In this document: positions 45,898 through 56,300 of the stretch, in pieces
Layout: every line of letters starts with the position of its first letter
How positions within the stretch are numbered: position 1 is the stretch's first letter
Source of the DNA: Candidatus Leptovillus affinis
Lineage (GTDB): Bacteria > Chloroflexota > Anaerolineae > Promineifilales > Promineifilaceae
Length of the DNA: 64,000 bases
Assembly (NCBI GenBank): GCA_016705235.1
Contig: JADIYP010000006.1
Coordinates: forward strand, 1,302,001 to 1,366,000
Direction of reading: 5' to 3'
Made by a program: the position numbers and the translations under genes
Notes under the pieces: model-generated
The model's input: only the letters and a program-made list of their open reading frames with translations
Database searches by the model: none
Told to the model about the DNA's origin: nothing

Positions 45898-46920
45898 TTA
45901 TGTTGCGCAACCACAGGAACGCCGCAAGACAATATCTGTGGGATGAAGAGTTTCCAGCTCCGGCGTTTCGCCTTCTAGCAGGCAAAACAACTGCCGGGCA
46001 GCCGAACTGCCAACTGCTTCCGTCGGTGCGCGCACGGTAGTCAACGGTGGCATAAGAAAGGGGGACATCCGCGAATCATCGAACCCCACCACACTTACAT
46101 CTTCGGGAATTCGTAAACCGGCTTCTTTTAACGCCTCATACACGCCCACGGCCGCGTCATCATCACCGGCAAAAACCGCGTCAAAGAGCGGGTGCTGGGC
46201 ATCGACCAGAAACGTTTTCAACGCAGCGTAAGCCACTTCACGCTCAAAGGAACCGCGCAGCGTCAGCGCTTCATCAAAAGCAATGCCATGATCCGCCAGA
46301 GCAGCCCTGTAACCCACTTCGCGCCAATACGAATCTTCTTGCTGCTCTGGACCGCGCATCAGCAAGATGCGGCGACGGCCGTGCGCCGTAATCAGATGAT
46401 CCACCAGTTTGCGTGTCGCCGCTTTGTTCTCCACCGTGACAAAAGGCACGCTTACCCCCTCTGCCGGCGTTTTGTGAATCAACACCAGGGGAAACCCGCG
46501 TTCAGACAATTGAGCGATTTGCTCATCACCCAGGCTGTTGGCAAACACCAACAACCCATCGGTGTTATGGCCACCCAGTGGCAAATAACTATCCGTTTGC
46601 AGTTCCGGCCGGCAGGTGGCCACCAGCAAGTTGTACCCTTCGCTGCGCACAATTGTCTCAATTCCCGCCAGCAGCGGGCCAAAAAAATCATTGTGCATGT
46701 TGGTTAGCAGCAGGCCGATGGCGTTTTTTCGCCGCAGCGCCAGGTGGCGCGCAGTCTCTTGGGGAATGTAATCCAGTTCATCCATCACCCGCTGGATGCG
46801 ATCAGCCAGTTTTTCTGAGACGGGCGCGTTTTGGTTGAGATAGCGGCTGACAGTCGCTACGGAAACACCCGCTTCGCGGGCGACATCTCGAATGGTGATG
46901 GAGGAAGAACGTTTTGTCAT
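45898..46920 (-). CDS. LacI family transcriptional repressor
   Basis: The protein has 340 residues. The N-terminal helix-turn-helix and hinge read TIRDVAREAGVSVATVSRYL and ADRIQRVMDELDYIPQETAR. The ligand-binding domain is of the periplasmic-binding type and ends in a RRSCGC tail. Two LacI-type palindromes overlap and lie just before its ATG, so it should repress itself. The same palindrome precedes the clan-A glycosidase/GH94 operon, the probable target. The inducer is probably a sugar from this locus. Confidence 0.94.
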   Translation of the reverse strand: MTKRSSSITIRDVAREAGVSVATVSRYLNQNAPVSEKLADRIQRVMDELDYIPQETARHLALRRKNAIGLLLTNMHNDFFGPLLAGIETIVRSEGYNLLVATCRPELQTDSYLPLGGHNTDGLLVFANSLGDEQIAQLSERGFPLVLIHKTPAEGVSVPFVTVENKAATRKLVDHLITAHGRRRILLMRGPEQQEDSYWREVGYRAALADHGIAFDEALTLRGSFEREVAYAALKTFLVDAQHPLFDAVFAGDDDAAVGVYEALKEAGLRIPEDVSVVGFDDSRMSPFLMPPLTTVRAPTEAVGSSAARQLFCLLEGETPELETLHPTDIVLRRSCGCAT

Positions 46921-46924
46921 AGTA

Positions 46925-46950
46925 TGTAACCGCTTACGTAACCGGTTACA
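46925..46950. promoter_or_regulatory. Tandem LacI-type operators before the repressor gene
   Basis: TGTAACCGCTTACG (46925-46938) and CGTAACCGGTTACA (46937-46950) overlap by two bases. Each has the CG-centred palindrome typical of LacI-family sites. They start 4 bases from the repressor's ATG, so binding would block its own transcription. Confidence 0.85.
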
Positions 46951-47039
46951 TTATGGCATATAACCAATAGGGTGTCAACGAAATCAGCAGAACTGCACAA
47001 ATCGAACAAACAGGCTGGCGAAACGCCAAAATGGCAACA

Positions 47040-47072
47040 AGATTGGACCAATCTTGAAGGTTGGTCCAATCT
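47040..47072. repeat. ATTGGACCAAT palindrome
   Basis: AGATTGGACCAATCT is itself a palindrome and is followed by TTGGTCCAATCT, making an extended inverted repeat. It lies between the GH94 gene stop and the LacI operators and could end the GH94 transcript. Confidence 0.6.
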
Positions 47073-47097
47073 CGCTCAGTTAAAAACAAACGGTTCC

Positions 47098-49593
47098 TTA
47101 ACCGATGACTACCTCGACATGCACGCTGGCCCCGGCCGGCGCGATGGGCAGCACGTCGCCGTCCACCGGCTGGCCATCGACCCGCAGCGATGAGACGCGC
47201 CCGGCTCCCTGACGGCGTACCTGGATGTGATACTCCGCGCCGCGGAATTTGCGCACCACGGAAAACGACGGCCAATCTGAAGGAATGACTGGATCGATGC
47301 GCAGGCCGGTGAGCGACGGCCGTATGCCCAAAATCCAATGGGTGATGGCGCTGTAATTCCAGGCGGCCGTGCCGGTCAGCCAGGAATTTTTGGCTTCGCC
47401 GTGGGTGATGGCGTCTTTACCGGCGATCATCTGGGCATAGACAAAGGGTTCGCAGCGGTGCAGCTCGCTGATGGCTTCGCGCGCCGAGGGGTTGATGCGT
47501 TTGTAGTAATCAAACGCCTGGTCGCCGCGCCCGGCGCGCGTCTCGGCGATCATGACCCAGGGGTTGGCGTGGCAGAAGATGCCGGCATTTTCTTTGTAGC
47601 CGGGCGGATAGGAGGAAATTTCGCCCAGGTGCAGGTAGTATTGGCTAAAAGCCGGCTGCTGCAAGACGATGCCGTGCGGCGTGGCCAGATGCTCGGCCAC
47701 CGAATCCAGGGCTTGCTGCGCACGGCCGTTCGCCAACCCCAGCCCGGCCATCACGCACATACCCTGCGGTTCGATAAAAATTTGCCCTTCTGTGTTTTCC
47801 CGCGAGCCGAGCGGACGGCCGTCATCATCATACGCCCGCCGGAACCAATCGCCGTCCCAACCATGCTGCCACACCACGGCCTCCATGTCGCTGGCCGCCT
47901 GCCGATAATCGTGCGCGGTGTGTCCGGCGGCCTGCGAGAGGGTGGAAACGGCCGTAGACTGCCCCACCCCATGCGCAATCAAATCCGCCATCTCCTGCGC
48001 CGCCAGCACAAACAACCCGGCGATAAACACACTTTCCGCCACCAATCCTTCCTTGTTGGTGGTCGTCTGGAAGCTTTGCCCCGGCGTGTCGGAAAAGCAG
48101 TTCAGGTTCAGACAGTCGTTCCAATCTGCGCGGCCAATCAGCGGCAGGCCATGCGGCCCACGCCGCGTCAGCGTGTACCCCATGGCGCGCTGCAAATGTT
48201 CGTACAGCGGCGTTTCGCTGCCCACTTCGTTTTCGTAGGGAACCAATTCATCCAGAATCGCCCAATCGCCTGTTTCTTTGATGTACGCCGCAACGCCCAC
48301 CACCAGCCACAGCGGGTCATCGTTAAAGCCAGAGCCGACGTCGTTGTTGCCCCGTTTGGTGAGTGGTTGATATTGGTGGAACGCGCCGCCGTTGTGCATC
48401 TGTGTGGCCGACAGGTCCAAAATGCGCTCGCGCGCCCGCGCCGGAATCATGTGGACGATGCCCAACAAATCCTGGTTGGAATCGCGGAACCCCATCCCCC
48501 GGCCAATACCGCTCTCAAAATAAGAGGCCGAACGGGACATATTAAAGGTGACCATGCACTGATAGGCGTTCCAGATATTCACCATGCGGTTGGTGTCGGC
48601 GTCGGGGGTTTGCACCTGGAAACGGTTGAGCAGATTGGCCCAATCGGCTTGCAGCGCGGCAAAAGCGGCTTCGGCGTTGGCCCATTGGCGATATTTGGCC
48701 AGCACGGGCTGCAAGGTGCGGCGGTTGACGGTTTGTGAGCCGGGCGGGTCGAATTTGTCGTCTACCGGATTTTCGTGGTAGCCCAGGAGGAAGATGATCT
48801 GTTTTTCGTCGCCGGGCTGCAAGTGCAGGCGCAGGTGATGGGAGCCGATGGGCTGCCAGCCGTGGGCCACCGAATCGCCGGATATGCCTTGTTCCACAAC
48901 CTGCGGTTCGTGCCAGCCGCGATACGCGCCCAGGAAGGTTTCGCGTTGGGTGTCATAACCGGCCAGGGGTTCGGAGCAGGCGAAGTAGGCGACATGATCG
49001 CGCCGTTCGCGGTATTCGGTTTTGTGGATGATCAAGCTTTCTTCGGGCCACACTTCTACCTGGCCGGTGGAGTAGTTGCGTTGGTAGTTAGACGCGTCGT
49101 CGAGGGCGTCCCAGAGGCAAAATTCTACGGCCGTAAACAAACTCAAATCCGCGGCGGCATCACGGCCGTTCTTCACCGTCACCTGCCAGATTTCCATCGT
49201 CTCGCCGGGGGGAACGAAATAGCGCACGGCCGTTTCTATCCCGTGCGCTTCCGACCGGATGGTGCTGTAACCAATGCCATGCCGGCATTCATATGCCGCC
49301 AGCGGGCTGCGCGTGGGCATCCACGTCGGCGACCAAAAAACCGGGCGGTCGCTTTCGGCCGCATCGTCACGCAGGTACAAATACCGGCCGCCCATGTCCA
49401 ACGGCGCGTTATTATACCGATAGCGCGTCAACCGCCGCAGCCGCGCATCCTTATAAAAGGTGTAACCGCCGGCGGTGTTGGAAATCAGGCCAAAAAACGC
49501 TTCGCTGCCCAGGTAATTGATCCAGGGCAGCGGCGTGTCCGGGCGAGTAATCACATATTCTTTTTGTGCGTCATCAAAATATCCGTATTTCAT
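47098..49593 (-). CDS. GH94 glycoside phosphorylase, paralogue 2 (cellobiose phosphorylase-like)
   Basis: The protein has 831 residues, the usual length of cellobiose phosphorylases. It starts MKYGYFDDAQKEYVITRPDT; the barrel has GMGFRDSNQDLLG and the catalytic Asp in GRADWNDCLNLNCFSD. The sequence GLVAESVFIAGLF and the C-terminal SWLTGTAAWNY are also typical. It would split cellobiose with phosphate to glucose 1-phosphate and glucose. It lies 16 bases after the glycosidase gene on the same strand, so it is under the LacI operator at 51001. Confidence 0.94.
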   Translation of the reverse strand: MKYGYFDDAQKEYVITRPDTPLPWINYLGSEAFFGLISNTAGGYTFYKDARLRRLTRYRYNNAPLDMGGRYLYLRDDAAESDRPVFWSPTWMPTRSPLAAYECRHGIGYSTIRSEAHGIETAVRYFVPPGETMEIWQVTVKNGRDAAADLSLFTAVEFCLWDALDDASNYQRNYSTGQVEVWPEESLIIHKTEYRERRDHVAYFACSEPLAGYDTQRETFLGAYRGWHEPQVVEQGISGDSVAHGWQPIGSHHLRLHLQPGDEKQIIFLLGYHENPVDDKFDPPGSQTVNRRTLQPVLAKYRQWANAEAAFAALQADWANLLNRFQVQTPDADTNRMVNIWNAYQCMVTFNMSRSASYFESGIGRGMGFRDSNQDLLGIVHMIPARARERILDLSATQMHNGGAFHQYQPLTKRGNNDVGSGFNDDPLWLVVGVAAYIKETGDWAILDELVPYENEVGSETPLYEHLQRAMGYTLTRRGPHGLPLIGRADWNDCLNLNCFSDTPGQSFQTTTNKEGLVAESVFIAGLFVLAAQEMADLIAHGVGQSTAVSTLSQAAGHTAHDYRQAASDMEAVVWQHGWDGDWFRRAYDDDGRPLGSRENTEGQIFIEPQGMCVMAGLGLANGRAQQALDSVAEHLATPHGIVLQQPAFSQYYLHLGEISSYPPGYKENAGIFCHANPWVMIAETRAGRGDQAFDYYKRINPSAREAISELHRCEPFVYAQMIAGKDAITHGEAKNSWLTGTAAWNYSAITHWILGIRPSLTGLRIDPVIPSDWPSFSVVRKFRGAEYHIQVRRQGAGRVSSLRVDGQPVDGDVLPIAPAGASVHVEVVIG

Positions 49594-49609
49594 TTTATTG
49601 TTCCTTTAT

Positions 49610-50983
49610 TTACTGCGCATCGAAAATCCATAAAGAGACAGACTGCGGCGGCAAAGACAGACGGCCGTCTGCCGGCCAGTTCACCGACTGCGGCGCGTCG
49701 GGGTTCTGTTCCATATCCAGCCGCCATAACTCGGCGGCGGGAGCCAGGCCGTCGGGCAGCGGCAGCGTTACCGGCTGTTCGGTGTCGGCCAGATTGACAA
49801 CCATGATGGTGAGACGGCCGTCATCCCGCCGCGCCGCATACACCGACACATCTTCCACGCCCGATGCCGCATACACCTGCTCAGAGCCAAATTGGCTGGA
49901 CAACTAATAGACATAATAACTGGGGCGCAGGACTTCGCGGCCAATCAATCCCCAACCACCCTGCCCGCCCTGCGAGGTCAGCAGCCAATGATTCACCATC
50001 AAAACGTCCTGGCGGATCATCTGCCCCAACAACTCCGCCAGCCACACGGCGTTGTAGTGCGAATCGGGCGTCGCCTCCCCGCCCACCGCCTGATTCCAAT
50101 GCGTATTTACTTCCGTCAGCGCGATGGGAATGTCGCGGCCGGTGTTTTCAGCGATCAGGCTTCGCAAATAAGGGATGGTTTGCGCCCACTCGCGGCTTTG
50201 CTGCCGCAAATCGGCAATGGTGGCGCTGTCTTGCCCCGCCGGGAAAGGATACCGATGAAAAGAAACCACATCCACCAGATCGCCATTGGCCTTTAGAAAT
50301 TCGGTCATCCAGTCACGCCCGGACGAGTCTTTGGGATTTGTGGCAAAATTATAGGTGAACTGGTGAATGTCCGGCCCAATCAGCAAGATGGTCGGGTCGA
50401 CGGCTTTCATGGCCTGGGCAAAGGCCCGCCATTCGCGGTTGTACTGCTCGGTGTCGTAATCATCGGCCTTGTTCAGAGATTGCAATTCGGCGGCAAACAA
50501 GGTTGGCTCATTGCCAATGCTCCAGTACCTGACGCCATATTGCTTCTCGATATTCACATAGCGGACCAATTCGGCGGCCTGTTCCGGCGCAGCTTCGCGC
50601 AAACGCACGGAAATGGAGGCTTCGGCGCCCATCTGGCGTAGAAAATCCATGAAATAATCGATCTGGTATGGTTTGAGGTCGTTGCGGTCGCCCCAGGCGC
50701 CGCCGGGGAAACGCACCACCCTGACGCCGGAGCTAAAGGCGGCGGGCAGCATATTGACGGGCACGGCAACCCAGGGGCCGTAGTTGGACCCTAACAGGGA
50801 CGGGCTGATGGGGCCGACATCGACGGCCGGCACGATTGAAATTGTCCCGACAGCCGGCGTGGGGATGGCCGTTGGCGGCAGAACGGCCGTCGGCGTCGGC
50901 GCGGCGGCCTGATTACAGGCGGTAACGGCCGTTACCACCCAGATAATCAACAGCCAACACAACAATCGTTTGTGAGTCAACAT
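49610..50983 (-). pseudogene. Clan GH-A-like glycosidase lipoprotein with an internal TAG
   Basis: ATG 50983 opens with a lipobox (VTAC), a Pro-rich linker and a TIM-barrel-like sequence. RYWSIGNEPTLF carries the acid/base Glu, and IALTEVNTHW the probable nucleophile Glu. The frame meets TAG at 49904-49906 after SYYVY, then continues in the same frame for 97 more codons: LSSQFGSEQVYAASG, DDGRLTIMVVNL, SVSLWIFDAQ. This is a C-terminal beta domain typical for such enzymes. A single CAG-to-TAG change would explain it. The exact family (GH39/GH44/GH51-like) is not settled. It could still be active without the C-terminal part. AAAGGAG and a LacI operator lie upstream. Confidence 0.75.
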
Positions 50984-51000
50984 GGCGGCAAGCTCCTTTA

Positions 51001-51014
51001 TGTAACCGCTTACA
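51001..51014. promoter_or_regulatory. LacI-type operator before the glycosidase-GH94 operon
   Basis: TGTAACCGCTTACA is the same 14-base palindrome type as at 46925-46950. It sits 17 bases upstream of the ATG at 50983, next to the ribosome binding site, a good place for repression. This links the LacI regulator to the two downstream enzymes. Confidence 0.85.
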
Positions 51015-51117
51015 TTTTGCTTTTTCCATGTTACTCCTCAATTTAAATTTTGTCACGAACAGAAAAGGATCAGCCCATAACACAGCCAGAAACGGCCGTT
51101 GCCAGCAGACAATCTAC

Positions 51118-51157
51118 AAAAAAAAGGGCAAAAGTCTAAACACTTTTGCCCCTTTTG
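51118..51157 (-). terminator. Rho-independent terminator after the phosphodiesterase-like gene
   Basis: On the minus strand GGGGCAAAAGTG pairs with CACTTTTGCCC-type sequence (arms at about 51141-51157 and 51126-51135) followed by eight T. It lies 23 bases after the stop at 51180. Confidence 0.88.
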
Positions 51158-51179
51158 GAGTCATCGCGGTGTGCCGGCC

Positions 51180-53225
51180 CTAGTCAGCCACAGGCTCGGC
51201 GTGGGTCTGCTTCAGCCAGGTCTTGAGCTGCCGGTAAACGGCCGGCGCGCCTACCATATCTGGCTCGGTAATATCTAATTCGGCCGGATACAGCAGAAAC
51301 GGCCGTGTCTGATACCCGCCCATCCCGCCATGACAGCCGATCAACTCCTCGAACGCGGCTACCTCGTTGGTCTCGGCGTTGTAGAAGCTGTTGACATAGA
51401 TGTCCGGCACATCAGGAAACTGGTTGTAACGCAGCAAATGGTCGCGGGCATTCGGGCCAAACCCGGCCAGCGGGTTTTCCCCTTCAACACGGCCGTCGGC
51501 GAGGAAGTAACGGCCGTTACCTCCAATCACCACCGGTCCCTGAGCTTCCGAGTGCACCATCAACCAACCAACCCCCTCATGGGCAGCCAACCCCGCTAAC
51601 AAACCAGGGTAAACCATCTCGATCTGCTCCAGCGTCGCCCGTTCATCCAGCCGCGTGCCATAGACCAGCCCCAAATTACCGGAGGCCAAAACCAAAACAT
51701 GCGCGTCGGCTTCCAGCGCTTCCTTCTGTTCATCTGAACCCAGCTTCACCTCGCCGTCTTTGGTTTGTTTCTTGGTCACCCGTTTCAAGGCTTTGGCGGT
51801 TCGTTTGTCGTTTTGGATGGCGTCGTTTACCAGCACATTCACATGCCCCCACGATTCGTTGGTTTCCATGATGCCCTGCACGCGGAACGCCTGAGCGTAT
51901 TGCTGCACCAGTTCCTGCAAATCAATGCCGTACCGCTGCTTAAAGGTTGCCCCGCCGCTCTGGCCATGATCCGATAAAACAACCAGGTGATACGGCCGTG
52001 GTGCATTCCTGGCCGCGCTCTCCAGCCGGGCAAACTGGGCATCCAATTTGCGCAGCGTATCCAGGGCATCAATCGATTGCACGCCGGAATGATGAGCGAC
52101 CTCGTCATAACCGACAAACGTGGCATACGCCGATGGCACGCCGGCAAACATATCGCCAATCAACGTGTAAATGTTCAATTCACGCATGATGATGGTAGTA
52201 AACACGCGCAGCAGCGGGTATTTGCCGCCGCGATGGCGCTTATCCAGAATCGGGTACACGTTGTTCTTGCGCGCCTGACGAAACTGCCGTTTCTCTAACA
52301 TAATGTCCCAGACCATCAACAACAGGGTACGCGTCAGGTTGTAGGGATCGACAAAGTAGGCGTAAAAATCGGTCAGATGCAGCCGCGAAAGGTCTTTCAT
52401 GGTGCTGGCCGTTATGCTGACAATCGGCGCGTCGCCGGACAAGAGGTTGCCCCGGCTGGCCCCATTATCAACCAGCAAGCCATTGCCGTCGGAATGTCTC
52501 TTTTCCAGGGCGGCGACTTCATTGGGATTGCTGGAAGCAACCACAGTTTTGCGCTGCCGGTCGTACCAGCGAAAAGCGGGGATGTTGTCGTTGTTGCCGT
52601 GCAAAATACCGGCCTGGCTGGCCGATGTTTGGGAGGAGAGGTCGGTTTCCCATTCCACCAACTTGTGGCTGCCTTCATCCAACCAGCGTTTTAGTGTGGG
52701 CGCATAGCCGTCGCGCATCGCTTGTTCCAACAGGGGTTCGGCCAGGCCATCAATTTCCAGGAAAAGGAAGCCGGGCACAGTAGTTTTTTGCGGTTTTGCC
52801 ATGCGTTTGGCCCGCCGCCGGACGACGTTGCGGTACCAGGAGCTGTCGTCGTCGATGGTGAGAAGGGTGCTGGCGATGGTGTTGACGGCCGTTAACCAAA
52901 ACGCCACGCCTATCGCCGTCCACAAGCCATTCACCTGAAAGCCCTCCACCAGATACGAGGCCAGCAAGATAATCGCCCCGTTTAGAGCCAGCGCCGCCAG
53001 CCCCAACGTCAACACGGCAAACGGCAATATCAGGTAGCTGAGCATGGGCCAGAGCAGCGCATTCAACAAGCCAATCGCCGCCGCCGCCGCCAGAGCCGTG
53101 GAAAAGTCGTCTACGATCATGTCACGAAACAAAAACGTAGCCAGCGCCAAAGCCAACGCTTCAATAATCCAAATGACGATGATCCGAATGACCGGTCGCT
53201 TTGTCCTTTGCTGCTTATGGTCCAT
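51180..53225 (-). CDS. YvlD/holin-4-like membrane domain fused to an alkaline phosphatase superfamily domain
   Basis: The protein has 681 residues. Residues about 10-125 contain four membrane helices of the phage holin 4/YvlD type (LLNALLWPMLSYLILPFAVL). Residues 150-660 form an alkaline phosphatase superfamily domain: FLEIDGLAEPLL (metal Asp), SSQTSASQAGI (nucleophile region), VGYDEVAHHSG and VVLSDHGQS (metal ligands). Such domains hydrolyse phosphomonoesters, phosphodiesters or transfer phosphoglycerol groups. With the anchor it should act at the membrane surface. Lipid or wall polymer turnover is plausible but not shown. Confidence 0.87.
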   Translation of the reverse strand: MDHKQQRTKRPVIRIIVIWIIEALALALATFLFRDMIVDDFSTALAAAAAIGLLNALLWPMLSYLILPFAVLTLGLAALALNGAIILLASYLVEGFQVNGLWTAIGVAFWLTAVNTIASTLLTIDDDSSWYRNVVRRRAKRMAKPQKTTVPGFLFLEIDGLAEPLLEQAMRDGYAPTLKRWLDEGSHKLVEWETDLSSQTSASQAGILHGNNDNIPAFRWYDRQRKTVVASSNPNEVAALEKRHSDGNGLLVDNGASRGNLLSGDAPIVSITASTMKDLSRLHLTDFYAYFVDPYNLTRTLLLMVWDIMLEKRQFRQARKNNVYPILDKRHRGGKYPLLRVFTTIIMRELNIYTLIGDMFAGVPSAYATFVGYDEVAHHSGVQSIDALDTLRKLDAQFARLESAARNAPRPYHLVVLSDHGQSGGATFKQRYGIDLQELVQQYAQAFRVQGIMETNESWGHVNVLVNDAIQNDKRTAKALKRVTKKQTKDGEVKLGSDEQKEALEADAHVLVLASGNLGLVYGTRLDERATLEQIEMVYPGLLAGLAAHEGVGWLMVHSEAQGPVVIGGNGRYFLADGRVEGENPLAGFGPNARDHLLRYNQFPDVPDIYVNSFYNAETNEVAAFEELIGCHGGMGGYQTRPFLLYPAELDITEPDMVGAPAVYRQLKTWLKQTHAEPVAD

Positions 53226-53246
53226 GCTTTTTTCTCCCTTGAAAAT

Positions 53247-53279
53247 AGATTTGTCAAATCTTTAAGATTTGACAAATCT
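53247..53279. repeat. AGATTTGTCAAATCTT palindrome
   Basis: AGATTTGTCAAATCTT and its inverted copy stand back to back, giving an extended palindrome upstream of the phosphodiesterase-like gene. It could be a regulatory site or the end of the next transcript. Confidence 0.65.
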
Positions 53280-53332
53280 CAACCTTTTCATTCGTGGTGG
53301 TGAGTTAGACCACTCATGATGTCTCCTGTTTG

Positions 53333-56300
53333 TTACGGCCGTGCCATAGCCGCTCCCCATTCCGCTTCAAAAACCCGCGCGAACTCCGCAATGGCCCGCG
53401 GATCTTCGGTGGCCAGGCTGTATTCGTTTAAGCCGCCGCCTTCACCAAACGCGCTGTAATGCAAATTTTGGCTGCCGACGATCAGCAGTTGGTTATCAAT
53501 TAACAGCGTCTTTGGATGCATCGCCCCCTCAAAATAACGCACCTCTACCTGATCTTCCAGCCCCAGTTCTTGCAGCCGATCGAGGAAGGCCCGCAGCGCC
53601 ACATTGTTCTCGACCCCTTCAAACGGACCCGGCTTTACCAGGATTCGTAGGTGCGCGCCGTTTTGCGCCGCCTGAATCAGCCCTTCGGTATAAATGGGCG
53701 ATTCATCGACTGTGCAGACATCGAACAAAATGTTGAGGTTGCAGATTATATCCAGCGCAAACTGCACATGAACGACATCAATCGTCTCTTGCGCCGCCGC
53801 CATCACGGCTTCCACCTGCCGGTCGGCCTGATCATGCACCCGTGAACGATACATGGAAAACGCGGTGCTGTTATCGCCGGGCAAATAAAATTTTTGCGCT
53901 TCCGGCACATGATCGGCCGTCGCCGAATAATCGTAACAGGTGGTTTGCCAGGGAACGCCAAATGGCGGATTGAATTGCAGGCAGGCACGGGCATCGGCGC
54001 CCTGCCACATATCATCGAACATGCGCTGCGACGACTGGGCTACAGGTCCGGTCATTTGCAGAGCGACGTCAAAACGGCCGCCGCCACTGCCCGATGGGTG
54101 GTCCTGCGGGAAATGGTCATAGGTCATGTTAAAGCCGGCGGCAACGGCCGTTTGCCCATCCACAATCACCGTTTTCACATGGCTGTGGGGTAAATTGCCT
54201 TCATAATCAGCCACCTCCAGCCGCCAGCCCAGGGTCTCATCCACCATTTTATCAATGCCCGCGTGGCGCAAATCGGCCAGCAGCGTCCAAAGCTGCCCGG
54301 TCGTTTCGCCCATTGCCATCTCCGGCGGATTGCCCAACATGATGCGCACCGTTAGACCGCGCGGATATTGTTCTGGATGGGCTTGCAGTTGGCGGTACAA
54401 ATCGCCAACGGCCGTGGCCACCACACTGCCCGGGCTGTCGTTGTTCAGCGGCGCATCGTACCACATGGTCGAAAACAACACTTCATAGTTTGCGCCCCGA
54501 ATCAGGTCGCCCAGCACGTCGAAGCCGCCGTTTGGCGTGGGGGCATACGGCAGGCCATACTCCGGTTTGGGATTCGGCGTCAGGATCAGGCGGTCATACC
54601 GGTTCTGGCAGAAGGGCACGATGGTGGCGGGCGATTGGTAGGTATCTTCGCGGGCAATGTCGTACAAAATCCGCCCAAAATGCGCCAGGTCGGCCGGGTC
54701 GCAGGCATATTGGATTTGCGCGGCGTAATTCAGGCCGTTCACGCCGGCCCAGGCCACATGCAAACTGCCATCGCCTGCGGCCGTCAAAGCCGGTCGCGCA
54801 GTGAGCGCGCTCTGGCCAATCAAGGCGGGCGGCGTCCAGCCAACGGCCGTTCTCACGCTTTCATACACCACACTGGCCGGTTGGTTCACGCCGTTGGCAT
54901 TGGTCACGTAATTGCCATACCAGACTACGTGAACCTGCCCCAAATTATCCAGCGCCAGGGCCGGGCGATTCAGGCACGGCCCATTGGCCACAACTTCCAC
55001 CTGCCCCCCTTGCCAATAGACAAGCCCCTGGTCGGTGCAGAAAGCGGCGTGGGGCTGGTTGTTGGCGTCGGCGGTGATGGCGGGGTAACGGCCGTTTACC
55101 GTCTCGCCCACGGCCGTCCAGCCGGCGCCATCAAACTGAGCCATGCCCAGCGCGCCGCTTTCAGCGGCAAACACAAGCTGGAAGGCGCTGTTTAGCTGCG
55201 GCGATGAGGCGCCGCCGGGCACGCAGCCGGCGGCCGTGGCCTGCGGCGCGCCAGATACCGACCAGGCCACATAAGGCATAATGTTTGCGTCGTTGGCCCA
55301 AACCAGGAGCGCGGTGTCGCCCTGAATGGCCAGCGCAGGCTGCCGGTCGCCCACGGCCGGGGGACGGGCGCACAAATTGGCCGGGGGAATGGCGGATGGC
55401 GGAATACAACCGCCATCCTGGCAGTAGCTCACCTGGACAGCATCGTCTTGCACCCAGGCCAGATAGACACGGCCGTCATTCCCCAAAGCGATGGCCGGTT
55501 CGGCGGCCAGGCCAGCGGCCACCTGAACGGGCGGCTGCCACGTCGTCTGCTGCTCGGCGGCAGACCATTGGCCGGTTTGCAGCATCAGGCCATCGGGTTG
55601 CGCCCAGGCCACAGCCACACGGCCGTCGCCGTTGGCGGTGATGGCCGGAGGTGAAGAAAGGGAAACGGCCGTCAGGTTGGCGCTTTCCAGCCAATGCGTG
55701 CCGATCGTGTTCAAATCTAACACCGCCGACAAGCCTGAATCTTGCGGTGTCAATAAATCACCCACGGCCGCTATCACAGGGCGGATGAGGAGGGCGACGG
55801 CTAACAGGATAACGGCCGTGATCATCATGCGCCGCTGCCAGGATTTTAGAGAAAGCGAGCGCACCGGTAAAAATGTACCGCCGCCACCTTCCGCAAGATT
55901 GTGGTACACATACCCCAGACTCGCCCCGCCCAGGCCGGCAAACAAAAAGAAGCCAAATAAAATCCACTCATACGGTCCGGTCGCTACTTCCCCATTGGCG
56001 ATATGGAAAATAAACTGCCAGATCGTCGCTCCCAGAACCACGCCGCCCAGGCCAAACCCGGCGGCGCTCCAGCGGGTGATGGCCGGAAACCGGCGACCGG
56101 CCGTCCAAAGACCCATGGAAATGCCCATGATAAGGCCAAAGATAACGCCCACAAGGCCAAAAACAACGCTAAACACATAAACCGGCGTGGCCGAAATATC
56201 GTAAAAAGAGAGCAAGGACACGATCAGGATGATGGGGAAGATAAGCAGACCATATCCAAAGCCAAAAGTGATCCCGCTGCGCCATACGTAACCCCGGCGC

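Noticed and set aside
47338..48738. 466-residue plus-strand frame opposite GH94 paralogue 2
   Set aside because: Same reason: an antisense shadow of a well-supported enzyme.
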